Of a stretch of 24,521 nt of DNA, positions 14,888 through 23,073 are shown in pieces. The stretch comes from ZCTH02-B3 sp036563895 (GTDB lineage: Bacteria > Bacillota > Bacilli > Paenibacillales > Paenibacillaceae), in contig DATCLN010000014.1 of the NCBI GenBank assembly GCA_036563895.1, positions 1 through 24,521 of the forward strand, read 5' to 3'. Every line of letters starts with the position of its first letter. The first letter of the stretch is position 1. The notes below the pieces were generated by a model, which saw only the letters and a program-made list of their open reading frames with translations, did not search any database and was not told the origin of the DNA. The translations under genes were made by a program, and so were the position numbers.

Positions 14888-15781
14888 ATGACCATCCGAC
14901 AATTGTTCCGGGGCAGTTTCGACGTCCACATGCACGCCGGCCCGTCCATCGTCCCGCGGGAACTGGACATCGTGGAAGCGGTGAAGGAAGCCGAGGAAGC
15001 GGGGCAGCGGGCCATCGTCATCAAGGATCACCAGGTCCCGTTCGTCGCCGCCACGCAGCTGGTCCAGAAGCACATCGTCACCCGGAAAGATTTCCACGTG
15101 TTTTCCGGAATCACCCTTAACAATCATGTAGGCGGTTTCAATCCGCTGGCGGTGGAGACCGCCATGATGATGGGCGCCAAAGTGGTGTGGATGCCCACCG
15201 TATCCTGCGAAAACCACCACCGGTCGCTGGCCGCGCACGGCATGGCGTATCCGAAGACGAAAAGCGAACTGCAAACGAAGGACGAGTACATCCGCATTTT
15301 GGACGAAAACGGTGAACTGGACCCCAAGGTAAAGGAAGTCATCCGCCTGGTGTCGCAGGGAGACGATCTCGTCATCGGCACGGGCCACGGCACGGCGGAG
15401 GAAGTGTCGGCCATCATCGACTATGCCCTGTCGCAAGGGGTCCGGCACATTATCGCCAATCATCCCATGTACATGGTCGACGCGACGATCGCCCAGATGA
15501 AAGACTGGGCGGCCAAGGGCGTTTTCATCGAAGTGTGCGCCGTCATCGCCGACCCGGTGTCGCGCTACTGTCACGTGGATCTCGACCGGATCTGCGAAAT
15601 CATCCAGGCGGTGGGCGTGGACCATGTCATCGTCTCGTCGGACTACGGACAGGTCGGCAACCCCCGTCCGGTTCCCGGACTGATGCGGTTCGTGGAGCTG
15701 CTCCTAGGCAAGGGATTTTCCGCCGGCGACATCGAGATCATGATCAAACGGAATCCGCAGCGCCTACTCAATCTGGAATAG
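14888..15781 (+). CDS. DUF6282-type metal-dependent hydrolase (paralog 1)
   Basis: The 297-aa protein is a TIM-barrel, amidohydrolase-like enzyme. Visible metal-site elements are the N-terminal FDVHMHAGPS (H-x-H after the first strand), IVIKDH and NNHVGGFNP in the middle, GTGHGTAEEV, IIANHP, and a C-terminal VSSDYGQ aspartate. It is cytosolic, with no signal peptide. The start at 14888 is preferred over upstream non-ATG codons because the conserved region starts right after it; the ribosome site (GGGG) is weak. It is the first gene of the cluster and ends 11 bp before the flavoprotein start. Hydrolysis of a lactone, cyclic amide or similar is inferred from the fold; the substrate is unknown. 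Confidence 0.85.
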   Translation: MTIRQLFRGSFDVHMHAGPSIVPRELDIVEAVKEAEEAGQRAIVIKDHQVPFVAATQLVQKHIVTRKDFHVFSGITLNNHVGGFNPLAVETAMMMGAKVVWMPTVSCENHHRSLAAHGMAYPKTKSELQTKDEYIRILDENGELDPKVKEVIRLVSQGDDLVIGTGHGTAEEVSAIIDYALSQGVRHIIANHPMYMVDATIAQMKDWAAKGVFIEVCAVIADPVSRYCHVDLDRICEIIQAVGVDHVIVSSDYGQVGNPRPVPGLMRFVELLLGKGFSAGDIEIMIKRNPQRLLNLE

Positions 15782-15792
15782 AGGTGTTCGCC

Positions 15793-16968
15793 TTGCAACC
15801 GGATCTGACGGTCGAACTGATGGGATTGCGCTTCAAAAATCCGGTATGGATCGGCGCCTGCGACGCGACGCGGATTGGCAACGTGGAAAGCGCTATCAAA
15901 TCCGGTGCCGGCGCGGTGGTGCTTAAGTCCGTGAGCGAACTTTTGTCCTTCCAGAACAAGGGCATCACGCGCTTCGTCATCCTGGACGAAATGGGCCGTT
16001 CCCGCTATCCCGCAGGCAGCTATACCTTCTTCTCCCGGGGCGGACCGCTGCAGCCCGTCGACGAGGTGCTGAAGCATTTCCCCGCCTGGAAGCGGCTGGC
16101 CGACGGAATGGACGTGCGTCTGATCGGCAGCGTCAACGCGGGAACCCCCGAAGGATGGGAGCGGCTGTCGGCACAGCTGGCGGAGGCCGGCGTCGACGCG
16201 CTGGAGCTCAATTTCGGCAATCCGCACGCCCGACACACGTCTCACATGATGGGGCTGAAGATCAGCCAGGCCGCGGATCACGCGGCGGAAGTCGTCCGTT
16301 CCCTCACCCGGGTCGTCAATGTGCCGATTATCGCGAAAATCAGCCCTCACGCGCCGGACGTGGTGGGATTGGCGCAATCCCTGCGCGAAGCCGGGGCGGT
16401 CGCCGTCACCGTGATGCACCGCTTCCAGGGCCTCATCATCGACGTGGAAAGCGGCGAACCCGTCCTGAACGGGTACAACGGCATCGGCGGTCCCTGGGTG
16501 AAGCCGCTGGCGTTGTATTGGACGTCCAAGGTGCACAAGGAAACCGGCTGCCCGGTGATCGGCGGAAACGGCATCGATTCCTGGTCCGACGCCGCCGAAT
16601 TCCTGATGGCGGGAGCCCGGGCGGTCCAGGTGGCGTCCAGCGTGATGGTGCGCGGATACGGCCTGGTCCGGGAAATCCTCGACGGGCTCATGGACTATCT
16701 CAGGCGGAAAAACATTTCCCGTCTGCCGGACCTGATCGGATCGGCCGTCAGGCAGATGGGCAAGGCCGAATCGGTGGCGTTCCCGGAACGAAGGGCGGTG
16801 GTCAATCCCGTCTCCTGCGCGGAATGCCCGGACAAGCCGTGCCTGGAAGCCTGCTTCTTTGGCGCGATGACCTTGGACGGTGCCGCGCCGGCCGTCAACG
16901 ACAACTGCAACGGCTGCGGGCTGTGCGCCGTGCGCTGCCCGTACGAGGGAACCATCACGTTCGCCTGA
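15793..16968 (+). CDS. PreA/dihydroorotate dehydrogenase-like flavoprotein with two 4Fe-4S motifs
   Basis: This 391-aa protein has an FMN-binding dihydroorotate-dehydrogenase-type barrel (about 1-320) and a C-terminal ferredoxin domain. Cysteines C342-C345-C350-C354 and C372-C375-C378-C382 provide two cluster motifs. FMN-barrel landmarks include AVVLKS (K45), IIAKISPHAPD and NGIGGPWVKP. It resembles the PreA subunit of dihydropyrimidine dehydrogenase, which reduces C=C bonds next to carbonyls, but no PreT partner is visible nearby. Unusually, the active-site SCPH cysteine is replaced: the sequence is FGNPH, with N143 at the cysteine position. The TTG at 15793 follows AGAGGTG at 6-bp spacing; the in-frame GTG at 15784 overlaps that site. 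Confidence 0.85.
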   Translation: MQPDLTVELMGLRFKNPVWIGACDATRIGNVESAIKSGAGAVVLKSVSELLSFQNKGITRFVILDEMGRSRYPAGSYTFFSRGGPLQPVDEVLKHFPAWKRLADGMDVRLIGSVNAGTPEGWERLSAQLAEAGVDALELNFGNPHARHTSHMMGLKISQAADHAAEVVRSLTRVVNVPIIAKISPHAPDVVGLAQSLREAGAVAVTVMHRFQGLIIDVESGEPVLNGYNGIGGPWVKPLALYWTSKVHKETGCPVIGGNGIDSWSDAAEFLMAGARAVQVASSVMVRGYGLVREILDGLMDYLRRKNISRLPDLIGSAVRQMGKAESVAFPERRAVVNPVSCAECPDKPCLEACFFGAMTLDGAAPAVNDNCNGCGLCAVRCPYEGTITFA

Positions 16969-17010
16969 GCTGGCCGCAGGTTTGCAGTCCCGGTTTTTTA
17001 TCCCCAGGAT

Positions 17011-17040
17011 GATATATAATCTTTGTTTCTATTATATATC
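17011..17040. promoter_or_regulatory. Perfect 10-10-10 inverted repeat before DUF6282 paralog 2
   Basis: GATATATAAT (17011-17020), a 10-bp spacer and ATTATATATC (17031-17040) are a perfect inverted repeat, 42 bp before the gene start. The left arm contains TATAAT, so a bound regulator would cover a possible -10 box (its -35 region is poor). It probably marks an internal regulated promoter. Confidence 0.55.
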
Positions 17041-17081
17041 GATTTCTTTCAAAAAATATACCCAAAAAAGGGGAGTGGCCC

Positions 17082-17972
17082 ATGTACGAGGAACTGCTCG
17101 AAGGGGCGTACGATCTTCACGTCCATACGGGACCGGACATCCCGCCCCGCAAGCTTGACGACTTTGAAATGGCGGAGCGGGTCCGGAAGCTCGGCATGAA
17201 GGGTTTCGGCATCAAGTCGCACTATTTCTGCTCGGCCGAGAGGGCCCGGCTGACCAAGAAGCTCTACCCCGACGTCAATCCGATCGGCGCCCTGTGCCTG
17301 AACTATTCGGTCGGCGGCATCAATCCCATGGCCGTGGAAATGGCCGCAAGGGACGGCGCGAAAATCATCTGGATGCCCACCTTCGACGCCGCCAACGAGC
17401 TTGAATACATGTTCAGCCGGGGGAGCTACGACGAGCTGCCCCCCTGGGCCAAAGTGCTGCTTGATCTCAAGAATCAAGGCAAAATCCAGGGCGGCATCAC
17501 CGTGCTCAAGGACGGGAAGCTCACCCCGGAAACGCTGGACGTTCTGGACATCATCGCCCAGAAAAATCTCATCCTCGCCACGGGTCATCTGGGCAGGGAC
17601 GAAATCTACGCCCTGGTCCGGGCGGCGCGCGAACGGAACATCAAGAAGATCGTCGTCACCCATCCGACGTTTCCCTCCATCAATCTGTCGAAGGAGGAGC
17701 AAAAGGAACTCGCCGAGCTCGGGGCCTACATGGAGATGTGCTTCGGGCTCATCGAACCGCCCTACGGCCCGCCGTGGGATTACTTCTACGACCTGATGCG
17801 CTATCTTGGTCCGAAGCACTGCATTCTGTCTTCGGACCTTGGCCAAACCAACACGCCGTATCCGGAGGAGGGATTGATCACTTTCGTTACCAATCTGGCG
17901 AACAACGGATTTTCGGAGGAAGAAATCCGGACGATGTGTGTCGAGAACACCACGTTCCTGGCGGAGGGATGA
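17082..17972 (+). CDS. DUF6282-type metal-dependent hydrolase (paralog 2)
   Basis: This 296-aa TIM-barrel protein is a diverged paralog of the product at 14888. It has YDLHVHTGPD near residue 11 (H-x-H), GFGIKSHYF, NYSVGGINPMAVEMAARDGA, IIWMPTFDA, ATGHLGRDEI, VVTHPTF and LSSDLGQ. The shared order GGxNPxAVExAxxxGAKxxWMPT shows common ancestry, and the moderate identity suggests different substrates or successive steps. It is cytosolic. The ATG follows AGGGGAG. A 113-bp AT-rich gap with an inverted repeat separates it from the flavoprotein. The dehydrogenase gene starts 39 bp downstream. Confidence 0.87.
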   Translation: MYEELLEGAYDLHVHTGPDIPPRKLDDFEMAERVRKLGMKGFGIKSHYFCSAERARLTKKLYPDVNPIGALCLNYSVGGINPMAVEMAARDGAKIIWMPTFDAANELEYMFSRGSYDELPPWAKVLLDLKNQGKIQGGITVLKDGKLTPETLDVLDIIAQKNLILATGHLGRDEIYALVRAARERNIKKIVVTHPTFPSINLSKEEQKELAELGAYMEMCFGLIEPPYGPPWDYFYDLMRYLGPKHCILSSDLGQTNTPYPEEGLITFVTNLANNGFSEEEIRTMCVENTTFLAEG

Positions 17973-18011
17973 ACGGCCGCCTCAAGTCCGACGCCAAAAG
18001 GGGGAGAAAGC

Positions 18012-18998
18012 TTGTCAGGAAAAAAGGTGCTGTACATGGACCAGGCGCCCGGCCGGTACCGGGACGTCCTCAAAAAGTACACGCCTGAAGGCTACGAACT
18101 GTGGTTCTGGCAGGAGATGGACGCCGCGGAGCGCCAGGCCCGGCTGCCTGAAGCCGACTACATGGTGGTGATCAACACCCACGTCGACGGCAAGACGCTG
18201 GAAGCGGCCAGGAAGCTCCGGCTGGTCCAGCGCACGGGCATCGGGGTCAATAACATCGATGTCGAAACGGCGACCCGGCTGGGCATTCCGATTGCCATCG
18301 TGCCCGGCGGCAACAGCGTCGCCGTGGCGGAACTCACCATCCTGTTCATCCTCGCGCTGTACCGCCATCTTCTGCCGATCGACCGGCAGACGAAGGAAGG
18401 GAAATGGCCGAACTGGGCGTACCGGCCCGTGTCCCATGAAATGGACGGCAAGGTCCACGGCCTGATCGGCTTCGGCAACATCGGGAAGGAAACGGCGAAG
18501 CGCTCCAGGGCGTTCGGCACGAAAATCGTCTACTACGACATCGTCCGCGCGCCCGAAGAGAAGGAAAAGGAGCTTGGCGCCACCTACCTTCCGCTGGAAG
18601 AGCTGCTGAAACAGTCGGACATCGTCAGCATCCACGTGCCGCTCGTTCCGGAGACCAAGGGAATGATCGGGATGGAGCAGCTCCGGCTGATGAAAAGGGA
18701 AGCCATCCTCATCAACGTCGCCCGCGGCGGCATCGTGAAGGAACAGGATTTGTACCAGGCGCTCAAGGAAGGCATCATCGCGGGAGCCGGCATCGACACC
18801 TGGGAGATGGAACCGGTCAATCCGGACAATCCGCTGCTGGCGTTGGACAACGTCGTTGCGATGCCGCATATCGCGGCGGGGACGATCGACACCTTCGAGA
18901 GGGTCGTGCGCATGTCGTTCCAGAACATCGTCAAGGCGGAAGAGGACAATCGTCCACTGCACGTCGTCAACGGAGTCGAAACCGCCCGTTTCGCGTGA
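18012..18998 (+). CDS. D-isomer-specific 2-hydroxyacid dehydrogenase
   Basis: This enzyme interconverts a D-2-hydroxy acid and a 2-oxo acid with NAD(H) in the cytosol. The 328-aa protein has the NAD-binding motif HGLIGFGNIGKETAKR (149-164), an acidic residue after the second strand (D176, favouring NAD over NADP), catalytic Arg in NVARGG (R238), the Glu region in DTWEMEP (265-267) and His in MPHIAAGT (H286). The start is a TTG at 18012 after AGGGGGAG at good spacing. It sits between hydrolase paralog 2 and the transporter genes, so its substrate is probably an intermediate of the same pathway. Phosphoglycerate or glyoxylate reductase identity cannot be assigned. Confidence 0.92.
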   Translation: MSGKKVLYMDQAPGRYRDVLKKYTPEGYELWFWQEMDAAERQARLPEADYMVVINTHVDGKTLEAARKLRLVQRTGIGVNNIDVETATRLGIPIAIVPGGNSVAVAELTILFILALYRHLLPIDRQTKEGKWPNWAYRPVSHEMDGKVHGLIGFGNIGKETAKRSRAFGTKIVYYDIVRAPEEKEKELGATYLPLEELLKQSDIVSIHVPLVPETKGMIGMEQLRLMKREAILINVARGGIVKEQDLYQALKEGIIAGAGIDTWEMEPVNPDNPLLALDNVVAMPHIAAGTIDTFERVVRMSFQNIVKAEEDNRPLHVVNGVETARFA

Positions 18999-19053
18999 CG
19001 AAAGAAGTCTTTCATTCCAATAAAACCATCAAGAAATAAGGAAAGGGGTATCC

Positions 19054-20115
19054 GTGAAAATGAAACCTTACCGTGTACTGTTGGTCATGCTTGTGTGCCT
19101 GGTGCTTTTCATCGCCGGCTGCGGCGGCCAGAAAGGCTCCCAAAGCGGCGGTTCCAGCCCGTCCGCCAGTCCTTCCCCCAGCCCGTCGCCGTCCTCCGGC
19201 GCGTCGACGGGGCAAAGCCAGCAGCCGAGCGCGTCGCCGCAAATCGACTTCCCGAAGGGCACGATCCGGATCATCGCTCCGTTCGCGCCCGGCGGCAGCA
19301 TCGACACCGTGTCCCGGGCGTTCGCGGAAGCCGTCGTCAAGCACCTGCCCAACAATCCGACCATCGTGGTGGACAACAAAACGGGAGGTGGCGGCGTGAT
19401 CGGCACGACGGAAATGGTCAACTCGGCGCCGGACGGCCATACCCTGGCGGTTCTGCCCAACGGTCCTACCGTCATCGCACCGCACATGGGCACCACCACC
19501 TACCAGCTGGAAGACATGGTTCCGGTGGCTCGCCTGACCTCCATCCCGCAGGCGTTGCTCGTCCGCGAGGACGCGCCCTGGAAGACGTTCGAGGAATGGT
19601 TTGAATATGTCAAGGCGAACCCGGACAAGTTCACCGTCGGCACCTCCGGCCCCGGCACGACGGCGCACCTCGCCCTCGAAGCCGTCAACTACGTCGCGGG
19701 CATCAAGATGAGACACGTGCCGTTTGACGGTTCCTCCACCGCCACCACCAACGCGCTGGGCGGACACGTGGACGGCGCCATCCTGGAAGGCCGGAAGGTC
19801 GAAGGCCTGCGCGCCATCTTCACCACCGGCAAATCCGACGCCTATCCGGACGCGGCCGTCCTCGAGGAAAAGGGCATCAACGTGAAGTCCGAAGTGTTCA
19901 ACGGCGTGTTCGCGCCGAAGGGCACGCCGCGGGAAATCGTCGAGCTCCTGTACGAAGCGTTCCGCAAAGCGGCCGAAGATCCGAAGGTCATCGAAACGCT
20001 CGACAAAGCCGGCATCAAGATCAACGTACTGGGTCCGGACGAATTCAAGGCGCTCCTTGAGGAAGAGTCCAACATCAACAAGACGATCATCGAATCCGCT
20101 GGATTGAAGCAATAA
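19054..20115 (+). CDS. tctC: Tripartite tricarboxylate transporter substrate-binding lipoprotein (TctC/Bug)
   Basis: The 353-aa protein starts with a lipoprotein signal peptide (RVLLVMLVCLVLFIAGC; lipobox IAGC, Cys at about residue 23). A Ser/Pro/Gly-rich linker follows, then a Bug-type binding domain from about 65 (IRIIAPFAPGGSIDTVSRAF, VVDNKTGGGGVIGT, FTVGTSGPGTTAHLALEAVN, VPFDGSSTATTNALGG). Bug proteins bind carboxylates such as citrate, nicotinate, dipicolinate or aromatic acids and deliver them to TctAB. The GTG at 19054 follows AGGAAAGGGG; ATG at 19060 is an alternative. A 15-bp hairpin downstream may raise its mRNA level over tctBA. Confidence 0.94.
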   Translation: MKMKPYRVLLVMLVCLVLFIAGCGGQKGSQSGGSSPSASPSPSPSPSSGASTGQSQQPSASPQIDFPKGTIRIIAPFAPGGSIDTVSRAFAEAVVKHLPNNPTIVVDNKTGGGGVIGTTEMVNSAPDGHTLAVLPNGPTVIAPHMGTTTYQLEDMVPVARLTSIPQALLVREDAPWKTFEEWFEYVKANPDKFTVGTSGPGTTAHLALEAVNYVAGIKMRHVPFDGSSTATTNALGGHVDGAILEGRKVEGLRAIFTTGKSDAYPDAAVLEEKGINVKSEVFNGVFAPKGTPREIVELLYEAFRKAAEDPKVIETLDKAGIKINVLGPDEFKALLEEESNINKTIIESAGLKQ

Positions 20116-20132
20116 TTCGGCGACATCGGGGC

Positions 20133-20192
20133 GGGCTTCTTCCCGGCCGGCCACCTTCGAACAATCGCATACACGGCGCCGGGAAGAAGCCC
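20133..20192 (+). repeat. Perfect 15-bp intercistronic inverted repeat (tctC-tctB)
   Basis: GGGCTTCTTCCCGGC (20133-20147) and GCCGGGAAGAAGCCC (20178-20192) are exact complements with a 30-base loop. There is no T run, so it is not a normal terminator. It is placed to stabilise or process the upstream tctC message, or to attenuate tctBA. Confidence 0.8.
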
Positions 20193-20226
20193 TCCTGCTT
20201 GAGCCGTGAAAGGCGGTGCTGCGACT

Positions 20227-20673
20227 GTGTCCAGACCGATCGCGGGAATCATCGCTTCCATTGCCATCTTGGGCGTATCGCTCATCTTTTTGTTCCAGTC
20301 GTTCCAGTACCCGTACAGGGGTTCCTACGGGCCGGGTCCCGGCTTTTTCCCCACGTGGATGAGCGGCATCCTGCTCGTGCTGTCGCTGCTGTGCCTGATT
20401 GAAGCGCTGCGGGGCAAAAATCAGAGCGACGAGCCATGGCCTGTCGGACAGGGGCTCAGAAGCCTCCTGTACGTGCTGGGATGCCTCATCGCGTATGTGT
20501 TCCTGATCCGTTACCTGGGTTACATCGTCACCGGCATGATTTTCTTGTTTTTGCTGCTCATCAGGCATTACAAATGGTACATCGCCCTCATTCCGGCCGT
20601 AGTGGCGCCGCTTGCTCTCTATTATCTGTTCCGGAATTTCCTGGGCATCCTGCTTCCCGAGTTTCGTTTCTGA
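20227..20673 (+). CDS. tctB: Tripartite tricarboxylate transporter small membrane subunit (TctB)
   Basis: The ~148-aa protein has four hydrophobic helices (about 5-23, 45-62, 82-100, 105-140) and the TctB pattern SYGPGPGFFPTWMSGILLVL after the first helix. It forms the small membrane subunit that pairs with TctA. The start is likely GTG at 20227, since AAAGGCGG lies 10 bp upstream; an earlier GTG at 20206 would put that site inside the gene. It lies between tctC and tctA in the usual order. Confidence 0.88.
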   Translation: MSRPIAGIIASIAILGVSLIFLFQSFQYPYRGSYGPGPGFFPTWMSGILLVLSLLCLIEALRGKNQSDEPWPVGQGLRSLLYVLGCLIAYVFLIRYLGYIVTGMIFLFLLLIRHYKWYIALIPAVVAPLALYYLFRNFLGILLPEFRF

Positions 20674-20727
20674 CCGCCAGTCCCGCGCGGGATTTGACGA
20701 ACACGCACGGTCAAAGGAGGTGGACGG

Positions 20728-22233
20728 ATGGATTCATTCCTGTCGCTGCTTCACGGGTTTGAGACGGCCCTGTCGGGCTGGAACCTGCTGTACTGCCTGC
20801 TCGGCGTGACGATCGGCATGCTCGTCGGGATTCTGCCGGGGCTCGGCCCGGTGGCGGGGACGGCGCTGCTCATCCCGGTGACGTTCGGGATGGACCCGGT
20901 GTCCGCGATCATCATGCTGGCCGGCATCTACTACGGTTCCATGTACGGCGGGACGATCACTTCGGTGCTCATCAACGTCCCCGGCGAGACCGCTTCGGTC
21001 ATCACCTGCATCGACGGCCACCAGATGGCCAAACAGGGCCGCGCGGGAGCCGCCCTCGGCATCGCGGCCATCGGTTCATTCATCGGCGGGGTCACGGCGA
21101 TCGTCTGCCTGGCGCTGATCGGCCCCGTGCTGGCCAACTTGGCCCTGAAATTCGGCCCGCCGGAATTTTTCGCCATCATGATGTTCGGCCTGGTGATGCT
21201 CATCGCCCTGGTCGGCAAATCGATCATCCGGGGCCTGGTCGCCGCCGCCATCGGGCTGCTGCTGTCCCTGGTCGGGATGGACCCGATTACGGGCCTGGTC
21301 CGTTTCAACTTCGGGCAGACCGCCCTGTTGGACGGTTTCGATTTTACGATTCTGGCCATCGGGCTCTTTGCCTTCTCGGAAATTTTGATCAGCCTGGAAC
21401 AATCCATCGAATCGATGAAGCCGGCCAAGATCGGCGGACTCATGCCGCGCAGGGACGAATGGAAACCGTCCTTCAAGGCGATCGGCAGAGGGACGGGCAT
21501 CGGGATGATGCTCGGCCTCATTCCGGGGGCCAGCGCCATCATCGCTTCCCTGATGTCCTATACCACCGAGAAAAGGCTGGCCAAGGATCCGTCCCGTTTC
21601 GGCAAGGGCGCCATCGAAGGCGTGGCGGGGCCGGAGACGGCCAACAACGCCCACAGCGGCGCGTCGCTCATCCCGCTGTTCACGTTAGGGCTGCCGACGT
21701 CGCCGACGGTGGCGGTCATCCTGAGCGCCTTCATCCTGCACGGACTCACGCCGGGTCCGACGCTGTTCACCAAGAATCCGGACTTCACCTGGGGCGTCAT
21801 CGCCAGCATGTTCATCGGCAACGTCATCCTGCTCATCATGAACCTGCCGATGATCCGGCTGTGGGCCAAAATCGCGGCGATTCCCTACAAGCTCCTGTAC
21901 CCGCTCATCCTGATCGTCACCCTGACCGGCACGTACGCGGTCAACCGAAGCCTGTGGGACGTGGCGATGACGGTCTTTTTCGGGATCGTCGGATACTTCT
22001 TCCGCAAGCTGGACATCCCGATCGCGGCCATCATTTTCACGTTCGTCCTGGGGTCCCAGATCGAATCTTCGTTCCTGCAATCGCTGGCGACGTCGCAAAA
22101 CGGGATGCTGATCTTCTTCACCCGGCCGATCTCGTCGACGATTCTCGGCATCGCGATTCTGGTCCTTCTGCTCAGCATCTTCAGCGGAATCAAGAACAAA
22201 AGAATGAAAATTGCCAGCGACGTCGAAATGTAA
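20728..22233 (+). CDS. tctA: Tripartite tricarboxylate transporter large permease (TctA)
   Basis: The 501-aa permease has about 11-12 membrane helices. The two duplicated conserved regions are present: GILPGLGPVAGTALLIPVTF with YYGSMYGGTITSVLINVPGE, and GLIPGASAIIASLMSYTTEK with GPETANNAHSGASLIPLFTL followed by GLPTSPTVAVILSA. It carries carboxylates with H+ or Na+ together with TctB and the binding protein TctC. The start has a near-perfect ribosome site (AAAGGAGGTGG). It ends 123 bp before the regulator start, with no clear terminator. Confidence 0.96.
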   Translation: MDSFLSLLHGFETALSGWNLLYCLLGVTIGMLVGILPGLGPVAGTALLIPVTFGMDPVSAIIMLAGIYYGSMYGGTITSVLINVPGETASVITCIDGHQMAKQGRAGAALGIAAIGSFIGGVTAIVCLALIGPVLANLALKFGPPEFFAIMMFGLVMLIALVGKSIIRGLVAAAIGLLLSLVGMDPITGLVRFNFGQTALLDGFDFTILAIGLFAFSEILISLEQSIESMKPAKIGGLMPRRDEWKPSFKAIGRGTGIGMMLGLIPGASAIIASLMSYTTEKRLAKDPSRFGKGAIEGVAGPETANNAHSGASLIPLFTLGLPTSPTVAVILSAFILHGLTPGPTLFTKNPDFTWGVIASMFIGNVILLIMNLPMIRLWAKIAAIPYKLLYPLILIVTLTGTYAVNRSLWDVAMTVFFGIVGYFFRKLDIPIAAIIFTFVLGSQIESSFLQSLATSQNGMLIFFTRPISSTILGIAILVLLLSIFSGIKNKRMKIASDVEM

Positions 22234-22239
22234 GTTAGA

Positions 22240-22265
22240 ATAATTAGAAATAATTATGGTTTCAT
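22240..22265. promoter_or_regulatory. Candidate operator region before the GntR gene
   Basis: ATAATT (22240-22245) and AATTAT (22252-22257) form a 6-bp inverted repeat, directly followed by ATGGTTTCAT (22256-22265), which also occurs upstream of the first cluster gene (14851-14860). This suggests a shared regulator site. Confidence 0.35.
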
Positions 22266-22356
22266 GCCGATTCTTGCTTTCGGGTGATCGCGATTGACCG
22301 AGGCCCGGTGCGGGGCGTTCGGAGAAAAAATACATGCGTTTGAGGGGATAGTCGGA

Positions 22357-23013
22357 GTGGATACGAAATCGGAAAAGGTATATGCATTCCTGAAAGAAAA
22401 AATTTTGACAAACCAATATCAACCCGGCCAGCGCATCGTCATTCGCGAAATCGCCAGGCAGCTTGAAGTCAGCGACATTCCGGTGCGGGAAGCGCTGAAA
22501 AAGCTGGCGTCGGAAGGCCTGATCGACTTCAAGTCGCACAGCGGGGCAAGAGTCGCTTCTTTGAGCGTCGACACCCTGGAAGAAATCTTCCTCATCCGCA
22601 TCGAGCTGGAGACGCTGGCGGCCCGGCTGGCCGCGCAAAACGCGACGGAAGAGGAAATCGCCGAACTGGAGCACTATGTCAGCATGATGGACGAATGCTA
22701 CCGGAAGGGCGACATCTACATGTACGGGGAGTACAACCGCAAATTCCACAAGACCCTGTACAAGGCGTCCCACGCTCCGATTCTCGTCGAACTGATCGAA
22801 AACCTGTATATGCGGAGCGAACGTTCCCGGACGGTATTTTACCTGAATCCGCAGCGGTTCAAGGATTCCAACAAGGAACACCTCAGCGTCGTGGAAGCGC
22901 TCAGGGCGAAGGACGCCGACAAGGCGGCGCAGCTCATCCGGCGCCAGAAGGAACTCGGCTTCATGACGGTGCTGGACGCCCTGGCGGCGACGCGGTCGCT
23001 GCTTGGCGTGTAG
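22357..23013 (+). CDS. GntR family regulator with FCD domain
   Basis: The ~218-aa regulator has an N-terminal winged helix (KVYAFLKEKILTNQYQPGQR through DIPVREALKKLASEGLID, about 6-60) and a C-terminal all-helical FCD effector domain (about 75-205). The FCD domain contains YNRKFHKTLYKAS and NKEHLSVVEAL, which supply the usual metal-binding Asn/His residues. FCD regulators usually sense carboxylates or sugar acids, which fits the transporter next to it. The start is taken as GTG at 22357 after GAGGGG; a TTG at 22294 would add 21 unconserved residues. It is the likely local repressor of the whole cluster. Confidence 0.9.
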   Translation: MDTKSEKVYAFLKEKILTNQYQPGQRIVIREIARQLEVSDIPVREALKKLASEGLIDFKSHSGARVASLSVDTLEEIFLIRIELETLAARLAAQNATEEEIAELEHYVSMMDECYRKGDIYMYGEYNRKFHKTLYKASHAPILVELIENLYMRSERSRTVFYLNPQRFKDSNKEHLSVVEALRAKDADKAAQLIRRQKELGFMTVLDALAATRSLLGV

Positions 23014-23073
23014 GCATGCAGGCGTGCAGGAGGCAATCATCCATCATCATTCAACGCTGGAGGGATGGCAGCC

